The notes below the pieces were generated by a model that had not been told where the DNA came from, ran no database searches, and saw nothing but the letters and a program-made list of their open reading frames with translations. A program made the translations under genes and the position numbers. From assembly GCA_002914845.1 (NCBI GenBank), contig JXTC01000103.1, forward strand, positions 614,043-678,042: 64,000 nucleotides of DNA, read 5' to 3'. The stretch is from Trema orientale (Eukaryota; Streptophyta; Magnoliopsida; Rosales; Cannabaceae). Shown one piece after another: positions 46,375 to 57,291 of the stretch; the first letter of the stretch is position 1, and each line of letters begins with the position of its first letter.

Positions 46375-47450
46375 TTGGATTAAAGTATCATGACATTTGT
46401 CGATATTGTTACGACAATATCTGTATTTTGAAGTGTCAACAACGATATTAAATAGAAAGATATTTATGTCGATATTGGTGAAATATCAGTTAAAAATGAG
46501 CTAATATCGAGATATTTACGGATATTATCGTGACAATATCATCGATATTTTGAAATATTGACAACATCCTGGTATTAGGACAATTAGGAAACAATTTGAA
46601 AAAAGATGTAGAAAGCAAATGAAGATTGAGTCAGACTGAAGAAAATTCTATTTCCATGAGTTTCGAATCAATGAGCATAGAAACTGATCAAAGTTCATAT
46701 GCTTATGATCCTGATTTTTATAATCCTAATAAAGGGTCAAGTTCAGAATTATAAAATGAAGGTAATTTTTTCGGCTATAAAATATTTATTCAACCTCCTC
46801 AAATTAATATTGATATATCCACGCACATCTATCAAGATTTTTCACTAAGTTGGGGAAATTCAAATTACCCAATTTATAAGTCTACGGTTAGAAGAAATCA
46901 GTCAATATATATGTGTGTGACACATAAATAACTATCTTAAGAATTACTCATGTAGAGTAACTTTGGAAAATACATTATTTGGACTAGGACGGGAATTTCT
47001 TTTATGGTTTTTAACCTCATAGAAACTCGTTTTGGTATTAAATGAATTTTTACTATTTTATATTATCATTGATTTTTATTTATTTTTAACGTAATTTAGA
47101 ACTAGTTACAATTTATAAGGTATTAATATGAAATATATTAAATAAATTAGTGTGATATGTACTCTAATTTTAAAATTATTCTATGAAATAAAATTCGATC
47201 GTTTTTCTACAATATACATGTATTTTATTTTTCTTATATATTATAATTAGGAATTTATTTTTAAATAAAAATTAGTATAAATTATACAATATCACTTGTT
47301 TTAGCCTTTCCTTGAGTTTTATTTGAAAATTTTGAATTTTAAGATAAATTTCGACAATTTCATGCAATATCTTTGACATCGACATTATTATCGGTATTAT
47401 CCTTAAAATCAAACCTTCATATCGATATCGACATTACTATTCTAATCCAA
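46375..47450. mobile_element. DNA transposon remnant with GATAT-rich ends, 1076 bp
   Basis: Ends TTGGATTAAAGTATCATGAC and, in reverse complement, TTGGATTAGAATAGTAATGT are inverted repeats. Subterminal zones at both ends are packed with CGATAT and ATATCG words. Flanks are CTAAAA (46369-46374 and 47451-47456), a possible 6-bp duplication. The middle (about 46620-46990) looks like a decayed coding segment on the plus strand (for example SYAYDPDFYNPNKGSS and GNFFGYKIFIQPPQ), interrupted by stops. Superfamily is not assigned. Confidence 0.6.
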
Positions 47451-48455
47451 CTAAAACAATCGTTGAATCCCTGAGGAAAAAAAAAGGATTATTAGGTTGG
47501 AAATGTGATCATGAATAGAATCAAGACCTAATATTTTTCTTAAAACCCTGCGGGGAAAAAAAAAAAAAAAACATAGCTAACACATTATGTTGAAATAAAC
47601 ATAATTAAATTGAAAGAGTGAATAGAGATGGAGATCGTCTGATCAAAAATTAGAAGAACATGATGGATTTGTCTTTATTGACCTTCTCCCAACGGCCCAA
47701 TCCTCCTTTGTAAAATAACCTATTCTTTTTCTTCATTTTCCTTGTAGTTTTCTTTTTTCCCCATGTTTATGCTGACATGGTGGGTAAAAAAAATCTAAAA
47801 TACGCTTGTCAGACTCGATTTGATCTAGTCAAGCTAGACTGTACACAATCGAGATTGCCTAATGGTCATCCAGGCTAGTTCAAGTCAAGCTCTTAATAAA
47901 GATTTTATCGTGTTTCATGATTTTTCAGCTCAAAAATCACAACTTCGAGTTTCAAATTGACAACAATGTGTTTTTTTTTCATTTAATCTTCTAAGTACAA
48001 AAAACTCATCTTGTGAACAAATTATAACTTTCCCAAACTCTAAATCGTCATTGTTATTTCTTTTATTGAAAAATCAAGTGAAATAGACCTTTTTAATAGT
48101 GTGGTTTTTTAAAATTTTTTTTGCAAAATAGATATTTTAATGATCTAGCAAGCATATCTAGCATGGTTGAGTTATAAAAGGAGTCTATTTTCTAAAACAC
48201 TCTATCAATAAGATAAGACCATGTTGATTTAAGATGATTTGAGAGTTTTTAGAGAAAGGATCCTCTAGAAAAAATAAAAGTTTCATTAAAAAGAAGGTGA
48301 ATAGCCAAAATAAAATTGAGTAAGCACTCTCTTTTTTACTCTCTTTTAAATTTCATATCTTACTACTTGACTTGTTTTCACAATAATTTATTTTAGAGTA
48401 GCTATATTAGAGGTATTCATAATTATATTCATGATCTAGTTATTCTCCACCGACT
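47451..48455. other. intergenic, nothing recognised
   Basis: AT-rich, no domain or repeat recognised. Confidence 0.45.
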
Positions 48456-48687
48456 CAGGGTTTCTGTTAGATCCCTCAAAAGCTCCCAAGATTATTCCTG
48501 GTCAGTGGTACCCTCTTAACCCTGGGTGGATTAAGATCAATACTGATAGAAGTACTTCGGGTCAAAGTAGACCTTCTTCTTATTCTGGTGTTTTTTGGAA
48601 TTCTATAGGCTTTGTTTTGGGTTGTTTTGCTTGTTCTTTATGTTTGTCTTGTGCTTTTGAAGCTGAGTTGGTTAGTGCTATATATAA
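48456..48687 (+). mobile_element. LINE-type RNase H fragment
   Basis: About 77 codons without a stop read as the N-terminal half of the plant RNase H-like domain carried by L1-type LINEs: PGWIKINTD (first catalytic Asp), YSGVFWNSIGFVLGCFA, and AFEAEL (catalytic Glu). There is no start codon and the frame ends abruptly at 48688, where gypsy-LTR-like sequence begins. Confidence 0.7.
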
Positions 48688-49257
48688 CGACCCGACTTTT
48701 CGGACTATTAACTACTTACATTCTTAACTTATTTAAAAAGAGACACTAAGACTCTGAAAATTCGTGTCATTTTTTTTTAAATATACTTTCATTTTTTTTA
48801 AGAGATTTATATTCATAGTTAATTATTTACTTAATTTGACAAATTTAAAAACAAATACAATGCTTCAGGATGGTTAAATAACATTTATTTAAATTTATTT
48901 ATAAACTTTTTACTTGGGGTGATTTAAATAATTTAGAACTATAAAGGCCTCTTAGGTGAGGATGGGGATCACATGCGGACCACTTAAGTCTCAAGCTCTC
49001 CTTAGACAGTTTAAGTCTTTCTGATAGAACTCCTTGAGTTTTACATTTATTCAAATCAAAATATTTTTACTTTTAGATCTTTTCATATTGAAAATGTCCG
49101 TTTAAACTCCATTCAATCAAAATATAGTTTCAAGTTCAACTTAAGAAAATCATGTATTGTGAAATAAAATGCTGAGTTATAAATATATTTTCAAACAACA
49201 TCAAGCTTATATAATTGAAATCATTTGTCTCATATTAAGAATATATACGAAAATAAT
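48688..49257. repeat. possible gypsy LTR fragment
   Basis: TATAACGACCCGACTTTTCG at 48688 resembles the TGTAACGACCCGAC start of many plant gypsy LTRs, and it interrupts the LINE fragment. No matching second LTR and no clear end are seen. Confidence 0.35.
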
Positions 49258-49262
49258 TTAAT

Positions 49263-49509
49263 GGTGGTATTCTATTGTCCGTGTTAGTTTATGTGGAAAT
49301 AATTTTTGAAGTATTGCACGCCCACAGAGAAGCGTATCATCTGCGAAAGCAAGATAGGTAAAGGCCGGTCTTTGTCTTGATAATTTAATGCTATTCAGCT
49401 TCCCCTCCCGCTCCGCTTTCCATAGAAGCCTTGTTAAGATCTCACTGGATAAAATGAAAAGATAAAAGGACATAGGATCACCTTGCCTAAGTCCGCGTTG
49501 AAGTGTAAC
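49263..49509 (-). mobile_element. LINE reverse transcriptase fragment
   Basis: On the minus strand, VTLQRGLRQGDPMSFYLFIL is followed after about 30 residues by YLAFADDTLL. These are RT motifs of plant L1-type LINEs (the QGDP block and the catalytic FADD). Only this part of the RT survives, and its orientation is opposite to the RNase H fragment at 48456, so they are separate insertions or were rearranged. Confidence 0.8.
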
Positions 49510-49829
49510 ATTGTTTATGGTATGTAATTATTATCTAATTAATTATATCATGAGTGATAGCGGATAAATATTATCAAGTATAACATTGTTTATGGTATTT
49601 AACAATATTTTATTGTATTATATGTTTCTTGTAACTCTATTTTTCTTGGATGTGTACTTTATTAATTATGATGTGATATGATGTTTCGAAATTCGTATTA
49701 GTATATATTTCCACCTGATAAATTATTTATATTTAGATGATTCAATATTATGTCTATTTGATAATCGAATAACATGATAGTACCCTTTGTTAAGTAATTA
49801 ATTTTATATTTTTCGTTTGGAAATATTTG

Positions 49830-50455
49830 CGGTTTCCTATAATTTACTTACATATAGAGCATTCATTCTGCTAAAAAGAACTAAGCTAGTTTCTAGGAAA
49901 TCTTTGCAGTTTCTTGTGATTTACTTACATACATAGTATTCTGGTAAAAGAAAACTAAACTGGTTTCCAAAAAACTACAAAAGTTTCATGTGATTTACTT
50001 ACGCATAAGATATTCTACTAAAAAGAAACCAAATTAGTTTCTAAAAATCCTTTGTGGTTTCTTGTAATTTACTTATATGCAGGATATTCTACTAAAAGGA
50101 AACCAAACTAGTTTCCTGAAAACTTTTGTGATTTACTTACATACAGGACATTCTACTATACATAAACTAAACTGATTTCCTAGAAACCTTTTTGATTTCT
50201 TGTGATTTACTTGCATATATAGCATTATGCTAAAAGGAGACTAAACTGATTTTCTTGAAACTTTTGTGGTTTCTTGTGATTTATTTACATATAGCCATAC
50301 AGAGTATTCTACTAAAAGGAAACGAAACAACTTTCCTAGAAATCTTTGTGGTTTCTTGTAATTTACTTACGCACATGACATTCTGCTACACATAAACCAA
50401 ACTGATTTCCTAGAAACCTTTGTGGTTTCTTGTAGTTTACTTGCATACAAGGTAA
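49830..50455. repeat. minisatellite, about 74-bp unit, eight to nine copies
   Basis: The unit begins GTTTCTTGTGATTTACTTAC and continues with ATTCTACTAAAAGGAAAC, CAAACT and GTTTCCTAGAAA before ending in CCTTTGTG. Copies start near 49830, 49908, 49982, 50056, 50130 (shorter), 50193, 50268, 50350 and 50424 (partial). Copies differ by roughly 10-20%. Each unit contains GGAAAC and GTTTCC words in opposite orientation that can pair. Confidence 0.85.
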
Positions 50456-51198
50456 TTTAATACTATAGTAGTTTCGAGTAGTAACTGGAAACCAATTTGG
50501 TTAATATGTAACTGATTAGTATAGAAACTAGAAACCAAATTGGTGTATAGTTTTGAGTAGAAACCAATATTCAATTTAGTAGTTTCAAGTAGGAACCAAT
50601 TTAGTTAGTGGTTTCTAATAATAAAATTATAAAAAATAAAAATAAAAAAGGTGGTGAAGTCTCAACAAGGAAAAAGAAAAAAAAAAGGGTAAATAACTAA
50701 AAAAAAACTTTTAAGAAAAGATTTAAAATGAAAAAGAAAAAAAAAAGGAGTGAAGATTTAATTAATATAAAATGACAAAAGAAGAGTGAAATTTTACTGA
50801 GGAAAAAAAAAAGAAAAGGGACAAACAAAGGAGAAACATAATAAAAAAATTTTTGGTTCACATTTTTCTAAAAGAAAAGAGAAATAAATAAATAAATAAA
50901 GGAAAAAAATAAAGAAAATAAAAAAGGAGGAAGATAAAATGAAATTTGAATGTGGTGGGATTGAAACCTTTAAAAAGGTATTCAAAGTAGGAGGTAACTA
51001 GCGAGACAACTTTAATTTACGTCATTTACCATGCACATTCTAATATATAAACCTTTGTCGAAAAAAATGTTGATTTATTTACGAACATGCCATCGCGCAT
51101 TTAAAACTGTAAATATTTACAAAAATACCAATTTTAGGTCGTATGGAATTTTAATGATTTTGTTAAGGTCGTATTTTGGTATTAGTTTTTAAAAGATA
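50456..51198. other. low-complexity flank of the minisatellite
   Basis: 50460-50625 repeats shorter words (TAGTTTCGAGTAG, GAAACCAATTTGGTTA) in irregular order and seems to derive from the same repeat. 50630-50960 is A/G-rich low-complexity DNA. No gene. Confidence 0.5.
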
Positions 51199-51537
51199 GG
51201 TAAAAGTGTCATAAACCCTTCAAATACTGAAGTTTGGACTCCGCAAAAAAATACTTTGAGATTAAGAATTCTGAAAATCAATACTGTGGACTGACTTTTT
51301 GACCAATTTTAGTAATAGATTCACAATAATATCATCTATTAAAACTAGAATAGTCCTTATCTCTTTAATTTTGAGAATATTAATATCTTTTACCAGTTAA
51401 ACTTATTCAAAAAGTCAACTCAGAGTATTAATTTTTAGAAATTCTTAATCTTAGGATATTATTTTGTAGAGTCCAAACTCTATGATTTAAATTGTAGAAT
51501 AACCAAACCTGAGGGTATTTTTTTTTACAGTTTACCC
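51199..51537. mobile_element. long-TIR MITE, about 340 bp
   Basis: AGTTTGGACTC near 51230 and GAGTCCAAACT near 51469 are exact inverse copies. The pairing extends inward (ATTAAGAATTCTGAAAATCA against TTTTTAGAAATTCTTAATCT) and outward to GGTAAA...TTTACCC, so the arms are about 120 bp. Non-coding core. Target duplication not clear. Confidence 0.65.
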
Positions 51538-52340
51538 ATAATTATATTATTAGAATATTTAAATTAAGGATTAAAGTAGGATACCTTTGTCATTCCATTT
51601 CAACTATTAACAAAATATAGTAATTCTCTTTTCAAAGAAAAAAAAGTTCGTATTCATGAATCATGATTCATATATTAATTCTAGTATTCGTAGAAATTAA
51701 AGTCAATCGGTCTTCTAATTCCTACTTTGATTCTATTGTATTCTTATTATTATTTTTATTCTATTTCTTTACACAAAATCGAACTCCACAATAGTATTTA
51801 ATTTGATTTGTCATTATATTGTAATTTTATTGTTTAATTATCTTTAAAAGAATCGTCAGGTGTCTAATATAAGAGAGGTTGAGATGCTGTTAAAAATCAT
51901 ATTAGAATACCCCTTAAAAAAAAAAAAAAAAAAAAAAAGAAAGGCCTCAATGTTTACAAGGAGTTTGATACAGGTCTCATAAGTGTTTTAAACGCTACAA
52001 ACTGGGTCTCTTTCTCACACAATTCAGGATACTGATATCAGGATATTCATTTATGAAAGGTCAGGGTTACAAACGTAAACAAACAACAATTTCGAATTTA
52101 TTATTATTGGAAATCAGGTTTGTAAAGATCCCTGCAGTGAATGGATATGGCTACGAATTGGAGAAAGAAAGCATTAGTTGAATATGTATCTACATATATG
52201 CACACATAGCTCCAGGTAGGCGTGAGTTTGTGGTAACTTCTATGGCCGTATAGTTAATCTTTAATATGCCGAAAGACATGAAATCAATTGTGTTTAAGAA
52301 AGGAGTTAAAAGGGAGATTCTATACAAAACTTTAATTGGA
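51538..52340. other. intergenic, nothing recognised
   Basis: AT-rich with an A run at 51918-51938. It includes the 3' flank of the tRNA gene; a TTTT (minus strand) at about 52330 could end its transcription. Confidence 0.5.
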
Positions 52341-52422
52341 CGTCGCCTGAGAGATTCGAACTCTCGCGGGGAAACCCCATGTACTTAGCAGGCACACGCC
52401 TTAACCACTCGGCCAAAGCGAC
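52341..52422 (-). tRNA. tRNA-Ser(GCT)
   Basis: 82 bases on the minus strand beginning GTCGCTT and ending AGGCGAC plus discriminator G. The acceptor stem pairs with one G-U. The D-loop reads GGCCGAGTGGTTAAGGC (A box), the anticodon loop CTGCTAA gives anticodon GCT, a long variable arm is present as expected for serine, and the T-arm has GAGTTCGAATCTC (B box). No intron. All features are those of a working nuclear tRNA gene. Confidence 0.95.
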
Positions 52423-53695
52423 TTTTTTGCAGTACCGAAATCATAAACTTGTAATTTATACAAGAACTAATGGACAAACAAATTTAACTTTTTTATTTCT
52501 TTTTTCCTGGACACAAGTAGATCATTCATAAAAGTAAATATATATCTCTTATCTCCATAAATCATATCAGATTATTTTTTTCATTTTCTTTATTCTCAGG
52601 GAAGATACCTGGAGTTTCCCCCATGTATTAGTAAAATACACGTTTCCATTCTATATTTTAAAAAATGCAAAATGTATTATTTCAATTTGCTAAATCGAAT
52701 CAAAATGAGCCATTTGGATCCAATTTGGTCACAGTTATGTTGTGAAAACAACGTTAATCAAATAGTCAAAGGGTTTTTAACACTTTTACTTATGAAAATC
52801 CAAAAGAATTACGAAAATACGGAGGTTATTATTTTTTTTTTCAAATTCCTGTACTATTTTTATTAGAAAAATATCACTTTTTAATTTTTTTTAGAAACAT
52901 TCTATTTTTAAAATGGTTATTGGTTACCCATTACTAGTTATATATCCCGTTATAAATACTTTTAATTACTAATTACTGAAATCTGAAAATTGATTACTAG
53001 TTACTAATTATTATTTTAAAAGTGATATTGTTCTAAATAGTTTTTTGGAAAATAGTATTTTTCTAATTAAAACCATACCGGATCTACACAAAACACAAGT
53101 CACCGTATTTTTCAAAATTTTTTTTTTTCTAAAACTATCATAAAAGGCCTAATTTCCCCATAGTCAAACTACCTCTTCAACCCTATAACCAAGCACACCC
53201 TTTTTTTTCAAACTTTTGTATAGTGTTTCAAAAATAAATTCAAGTATTTGCACTTAAGATATTTGTCAGAGTTTAATTAATAATTTATTTGACCATGGGC
53301 ATTGTAGACTTTTTTTATATAAACAATAAAAAAAAGTGAATAAACAATTTATTAGAGTGAATAAATTTAACCCAATCGATAAATCGAGGACATTTTGCAT
53401 AAGAGAGTTTATGGTATATCAACATTTTGCATAAGAGATTCATGGTATCTCTCTTTTTTTTTTCTTTCAAAAAAATGTTATTAGTAGAAGACCTCATTTA
53501 CTAGTTTGTAGCTTAATGAGCATTTTTTCCTGCTTATTATATCCTACATTTTTCCTATATCGTTCTTTAGTCTATTTTTACCTATTCTAATCTTATCACA
53601 CCCACTCTCCCTCTCCCTTCTTCTTCCACACATACCTACCCTTCCTTTTCTCTCTTTCTATTATTGATTTAGCCTTAAAAAAAAAAAAAATTGGC
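52423..53695. other. intergenic with a possible small hairpin element
   Basis: No gene. TTAGAAAAATATCACTTTTT near 52863 pairs with AAAAGTGATATTGTTCTAAA near 53019, giving a possible 175-bp hairpin MITE. The inner part has several ATTACTAGTTACTA-like repeats. The rest is AT-rich. Confidence 0.45.
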
Positions 53696-53887
53696 AATGT
53701 TTTGATGTGGAAGCTATATATTGGGTAGATCTCCAACAAATTCGGTGTTAAGAAGTATGGCGTTTGATTTGAGTAATAGTTTCTCTCTTTTAATGTTTTG
53801 ATGTGGAAGCTATATATTGGGTAGATCTCCAACAAATTCGGTATTAAGAAGTATGACGTTTGATTTGAGTAGTAGTTTCTCTCTTTT
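53696..53887. repeat. 96-bp tandem duplication
   Basis: Two head-to-tail 96-bp copies (53696-53791, 53792-53887), starting AATGTTTTGATGTGGAAGCT, differ at three positions. A third copy starts but stops after about ten bases. The high identity points to a recent event. Confidence 0.9.
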
Positions 53888-54640
53888 AATGTTTTTGTCT
53901 TGGATCTAGAAATTGCAGTATGATTGGAATTAAAACATTCACTTACATTTTGGTGAAAAAAATTTATTTAAATCTTTCGATAACAACAAAACAAAGACAT
54001 GAAATACAAACAAGTAATACCTTTTATTTCATTGCTCACATCTAATATTCCTTTTCTTTTTTTTTTAAATTTCTTCATAAATGCTTGTTTAATGGCTTTC
54101 ATTTTTATTTCTTCATTTTTTAGGATAAATATTTGCCCAGGATTTTTTTTCCCATTGTGTTTCAAACGAGCATAAAAGGTATTTAGAGAGTTGTGTGAAA
54201 TTTTTTTTTCCCAACATATTTAGATAGGTGTGTAAAGATTCTTTTTTTTTTATTAAAAAAAAAAGCTTAATTTTGTTAAAGGTTTTTTGAGTAATAAAAA
54301 AATCATTAACACAGTGTGTATGGAGAGCAAACAGAGATGTGACAATAGACCTACCCAATTGCTATTTATGAGGTTTTAGTTTCATTTTTTGTCCTTCTTT
54401 ATTGTTCTTTACAGCTATTAATGGAAACCATCATTAAGTAGTACATCTCTTTTTTATCTTCGGTGATTAGTGCATTAAAATACACGTTTCAATTAATTAA
54501 TTCATGGCTTTTGTTAAAATATGTGATTCATCGTAATATTTTTATTTAATTATTTTGCAAATATTATTATTAAAAATCACGTGTATTAAGCTGTCATTTG
54601 TCTAATCTATTTTGTCTTTTATGTCATTTCTGCAATGTTT
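53888..54640. other. intergenic, nothing recognised
   Basis: AT-rich with long T runs. No gene recognised. Confidence 0.45.
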
Positions 54641-55440
54641 TATAAAAATGTGGTAAATTTCTAAACCGCTTTGTCTCTTTTGTGTATCCTTGGAAACTTG
54701 CGGAAGCGTTGAAACTCCATTTTCAGGATCCATTCCATAGTGATCCTCTAATCAAGCTCGAGCAAGCAAGCTTCTCCATTGTTGTTTCTCCACCACCACA
54801 ATCATATTGGCGTTCTCCTTCTCAACTCAAAATCCGGAAAATGTCAAAGCGTTAAGTTCGGTCCGTGCTTGTCGTCTTTCATGGCCGTTTCCACCTCTCC
54901 CTCCGCCATATTTCCCAGCGAACCATGATAAGATTTCCGTGAACTTTCCTATTGATGCTATCGTCATATTTGATCTTCTTCTTCTTCTTCTTCTTCTTCG
55001 GGTCTTCACGAGTCCCGTAGCTGTACTGCAGTTTATTAATTCGAGCACTACTTGATGGCTGATTTCACCTCTTCATGTCAGCTATTGTTCTCAGCAAAGC
55101 CATTGATCATCTTTCAGCTCAGAAGGTCCTTCATCAATGCCGTCATTTTTTGTTTGTGTGAAGGTAGCGTCATTCGCAGCTTGTGTAAGATTACTCGCTG
55201 GCCACTTAAAATCCGCTCCATATATCTCGGCATGAATCACCTTCAGCATATCTCGTCACGCGGCTCTTTGTTTTCAGATTCCGCTTAGCATTCCTTCGTG
55301 ATCAGAATCAGATTATAGTGTGAATGGTCGTTGGATTTTCTTACGCTCTAGAGTGATTTGATACAATTTGCAAATTATGGAAATAATCTTCATTATTTTA
55401 TCTGCCAGCAAGGAACGGTGCAAACCCGGGTATGACTTTG
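54641..55440 (+). other. GC-richer island, possible transcribed leader or decayed gene
   Basis: Base composition rises well above the flanks from about 54690 to 55430. It contains a CTT-repeat microsatellite (54976-54999), typical of plant 5' UTRs, and a possible splice donor (CCCGG|GTATGA) near 55430. Open frames at 54807-55055 and 55052-55288 show no domain I recognise and the codon pattern is not convincing. Possible readings are a non-coding first exon of a plus-strand gene, a non-coding RNA, or an old gene fragment. Confidence 0.35.
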
Positions 55441-56215
55441 TAACTTTCAGCTTTATATTACTATTTAGGTGTTGATTTGGACGGCGGGAGTAAAGAAGGA
55501 AATTGAGAGATTTTTGTCTTTTGTTTATTTTCTGTTTTCTATTTTCAATTTCTTAAAATTATTCTTCATTATTAATGTTGAAACTCTCTGTGATCTTTTG
55601 GATATTTTAATTCCAGAAATTATAATTTTCTGTTTCATATATTTTCAGTAAAGCTTTCTTTATGTGATTCATGTAGTGAAGTTATAATTTTTGGTTTGAT
55701 ATATTTATAAGTTGATTTTTGACTAAAATATTGTGGTTTCGATGTATTGCCATTCTTAGATAGCTTATAACGAAGGTCTCATTTGGTTCTTAATTGGAAA
55801 GAGTTTTTGCTAACAATTTATTTTTCAATTGTTTTTCAAATCCATATTTTCCAATTGCTTGTTTGGGAAGTGAAGCGTGCAATTAAGTAGAAATTAGGAA
55901 TTGAATTTGGCAACATTAAAATAAACAATTAAGTGAACCCAACTCCCTGTTTCCTCTCTATTGGTTGTCGTTTACCATTATTCTATTTTATTCAATTAGT
56001 TTCTTTTTTTTTTTAAGTAAATATTCATATTTTTTTTGTTTAGTTTTAATTTATTCTTTCGCTAACCTTTTCTTGTATTTCTTCACACAAATTATGTATT
56101 AATGAATATCCTTTTTTCATTTTATTAACTTCTGTATCTTTTAAAATTGAAATAATTGAAGTTTACCATTATAATCCTATGCAAGGTTAATTTGACTAAT
56201 CCATGTAGACAATTT
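55441..56215. other. AT-rich, nothing recognised
   Basis: No coding exon is seen after the possible donor near 55430. Confidence 0.45.
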
Positions 56216-56760
56216 ATTTACAAATGCACATAATTGATTTACCATAGTATATAATTAATTTACCAGTGTATATATTTAATGGTTGCTAATCCAGTAGGTA
56301 TTTTTTTTTTAACCTATGTATAAGTATTTTTTTTAGCCATTAGATCATCAATGATAATCCAATGACTATAATGAGGTGTATGAAAAGACGTGCATCATTA
56401 ATATTTTTTCTCTCTCTTATTTTTTAATATAAAAAAATGTGCATAATAAATTTTTATTAGCCAAAATGATATCTATGTATAGGTAAAAAGAAAAAAATAC
56501 CTACCGAATTGGTGCCCATATTTAATTTATCAATATATATAATTAATTTACTAGTGTATAAAATTGAATTACTATGATATATAATCGATTTACCAGAATA
56601 TATAATTAACTTACCGATGTATAGAATTGATTTATCATAGTATATAATTGATTTATGAAAATATAATTAAATACCGATATATAGAATTAATTTAAAATAG
56701 TATATAATTTATTTACCATAGTAGTAATTAATTTACCATTTATTTAATATTTTCAATGAT
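56216..56760. repeat. degenerate short tandem repeat, about 20-bp unit
   Basis: Words such as TATATAATTGATTTACCATAG and TATAATTAATTTACCAGTG repeat in diverged form on both sides of a MITE (56282-56515). Before that insertion it was one array of perhaps fifteen units. Confidence 0.6.
56282..56515. mobile_element. short MITE, copy 2 of family A
   Basis: Left end GTTGCTAATCCAGTAGGTAT followed by a T run, right end in reverse complement GGGCACCAATTCGGTAGGTAT followed by T runs. About 235 bp, like the element at 17880-18110. Inserted in the short tandem repeat. Confidence 0.6.
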
Positions 56761-57085
56761 TAATTTTTTAAATGTTTAATTTCTTCAAAGTAAATAATTA
56801 ATATACCATCTATCTATCATATTCTTTCCATCAAAGTACATAGCTAATTTATGAATTCTTTATCATCATTATTGATTTTGATTTGCTTTTGCTTTTGCTT
56901 TTTCTTAATATTATGTAAATAAGAAACAAATATTGTCCCTAGGAAAAGGAACCAAATCTGAAAGAGAAATTTTATTAAGTATGCATGATAATACAACTAA
57001 TTTGACATATATGCTCTCTTAAATATACTTTGAAGTATATGCTCATACTTACTTAAAAGGACTAAAACGCTAAAGTTCAAAAAAT

Positions 57086-57291
57086 TTACAAACAAATTTC
57101 TCTCAGAAAGGGCCAGTACCGACCCTTGCAAGCCTTGGAAGGCAAGGCAAGAGCAGTCAGAACCTACTAATAAAAAAAAGAAAAAAGAAAGAAACTTAGA
57201 ATAAAGCATGGAGAGAAAGACCCATTACCTGCTGGGACGTGAGGAAGAGGGTGAGGGCATAGAGACAAGCCCAATGATGGATGGTGGCAAC
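57086..57291 (-). other. possible two-exon coding fragment cut by an LTR
   Basis: On the minus strand 57291-57229 reads in one frame as ATIHHWACLYALTLFLTSQQ, ending at a donor CAG|GTAATG. A 65-base AT-rich gap follows to an acceptor TTAGTAG (57164), and the frame continues as VLTALALPSKACKGRYWPFL to a stop at 57086. The splice signals and phase agree, but I recognise no family, and the upstream part would be interrupted by the LTR start at 57292. Weak evidence. Confidence 0.2.

Noticed and set aside
49830-50455. CRISPR-like array of repeats and spacers
   Set aside because: The whole unit is repeated, not a short repeat with unique spacers, and this is plant nuclear DNA.
54807-55288. Two open frames in the GC-richer island as protein-coding genes
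   Set aside because: The leucine run comes from the CTT microsatellite and no domain is recognised, so the island is reported only as a possible leader.
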